Made by a program: the position numbers and the translations under genes. Positions 5,107-5,130 of a stretch of DNA of 5,130 nt are shown here, in pieces. The notes under the pieces were generated by a model. That model was not told the origin of the DNA, searched no databases, and saw only the letters and a program-made list of their open reading frames with translations. Each line of letters begins with the position of its first letter. Positions within the stretch are counted from its first letter, which is position 1. The DNA is taken from contig DIQT01000006.1 in assembly GCA_002427365.1 (NCBI GenBank), positions 102,542 to 107,671 of the forward strand, read 5' to 3'. This DNA is from Caryophanales bacterium UBA5455 (GTDB lineage Bacteria > Bacillota_I > Bacilli_A > RFN20 > CAG-826).

Positions 5107-5130
5107 TGGCGGAGAAAGAGGGATTTGAAC
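5107..5130 (-). tRNA. tRNA-Ser, 3' end only (runs off window)
   Basis: On the minus strand the last 24 nt of a tRNA are visible: the closing G of the T stem, T loop TTCAAAT, T-stem 3' half CCCTC, acceptor 3' half TTTCTCC, discriminator G and encoded CCA. The lengths 1+7+5+7+1+3 fit exactly. A GGAGAAA acceptor with discriminator G closely resembles Bacillus serine tRNAs, so serine is the likely identity. The anticodon lies outside the window. A minus-strand terminator follows. Confidence 0.82.

Overview
The window looks like chromosomal DNA of a low-GC member of the Bacillota/Mycoplasmatota. I infer a Bacilli-type lineage close to Acholeplasma, Izemoplasma or Erysipelotrichia. The support is AT-rich sequence, AAAGGAG/GAGG ribosome binding sites, sigma-A-like promoters, a long-form HPF, a DegV protein, a Cof-type HAD phosphatase and a Bacillus-like serine tRNA with encoded CCA. 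Tryptophan is TGG and no recognised gene contains an in-frame TGA, so the standard bacterial code applies, not the Mycoplasma code. The exact genus cannot be fixed from the sequence.

Layout. Positions 1-249 hold the 3' end of metK (S-adenosylmethionine synthetase). After a 128-bp gap with a possible promoter comes hpf (378-929), the long ribosome hibernation factor, closed by a strong terminator at 955-979. A perfect TATAAT box then leads a two-gene unit: a Cof/HAD-IIB phosphatase (1051-1902) and, 3 nt later, an unrecognised soluble helical protein (1906-2775). A DegV-family lipid-binding protein follows (2852-3703), then a Sel1-repeat protein (3866-4447) whose 5' end appears disrupted. A 163-bp gap carries a hairpin, a 28-bp operator-like dyad and a good extended -10 promoter for a small two-TM membrane protein (4611-5027). 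Two convergent terminators separate that gene from the 3' end of a tRNA-Ser on the minus strand (5107-5130).

Functionally this is mostly housekeeping: methyl-donor synthesis, ribosome hibernation, a sugar-phosphate or cofactor phosphatase, and fatty-acid handling. I see no mobile element, CRISPR array, toxin-antitoxin pair or defence system, and no clear new multi-gene system. The parts most worth a second look are the broken start and contracted last repeat of the Sel1 gene, the dyad over the membrane-protein promoter, the DegV protein lacking the usual C-terminal histidine, and the unrecognised partner of the HAD phosphatase.
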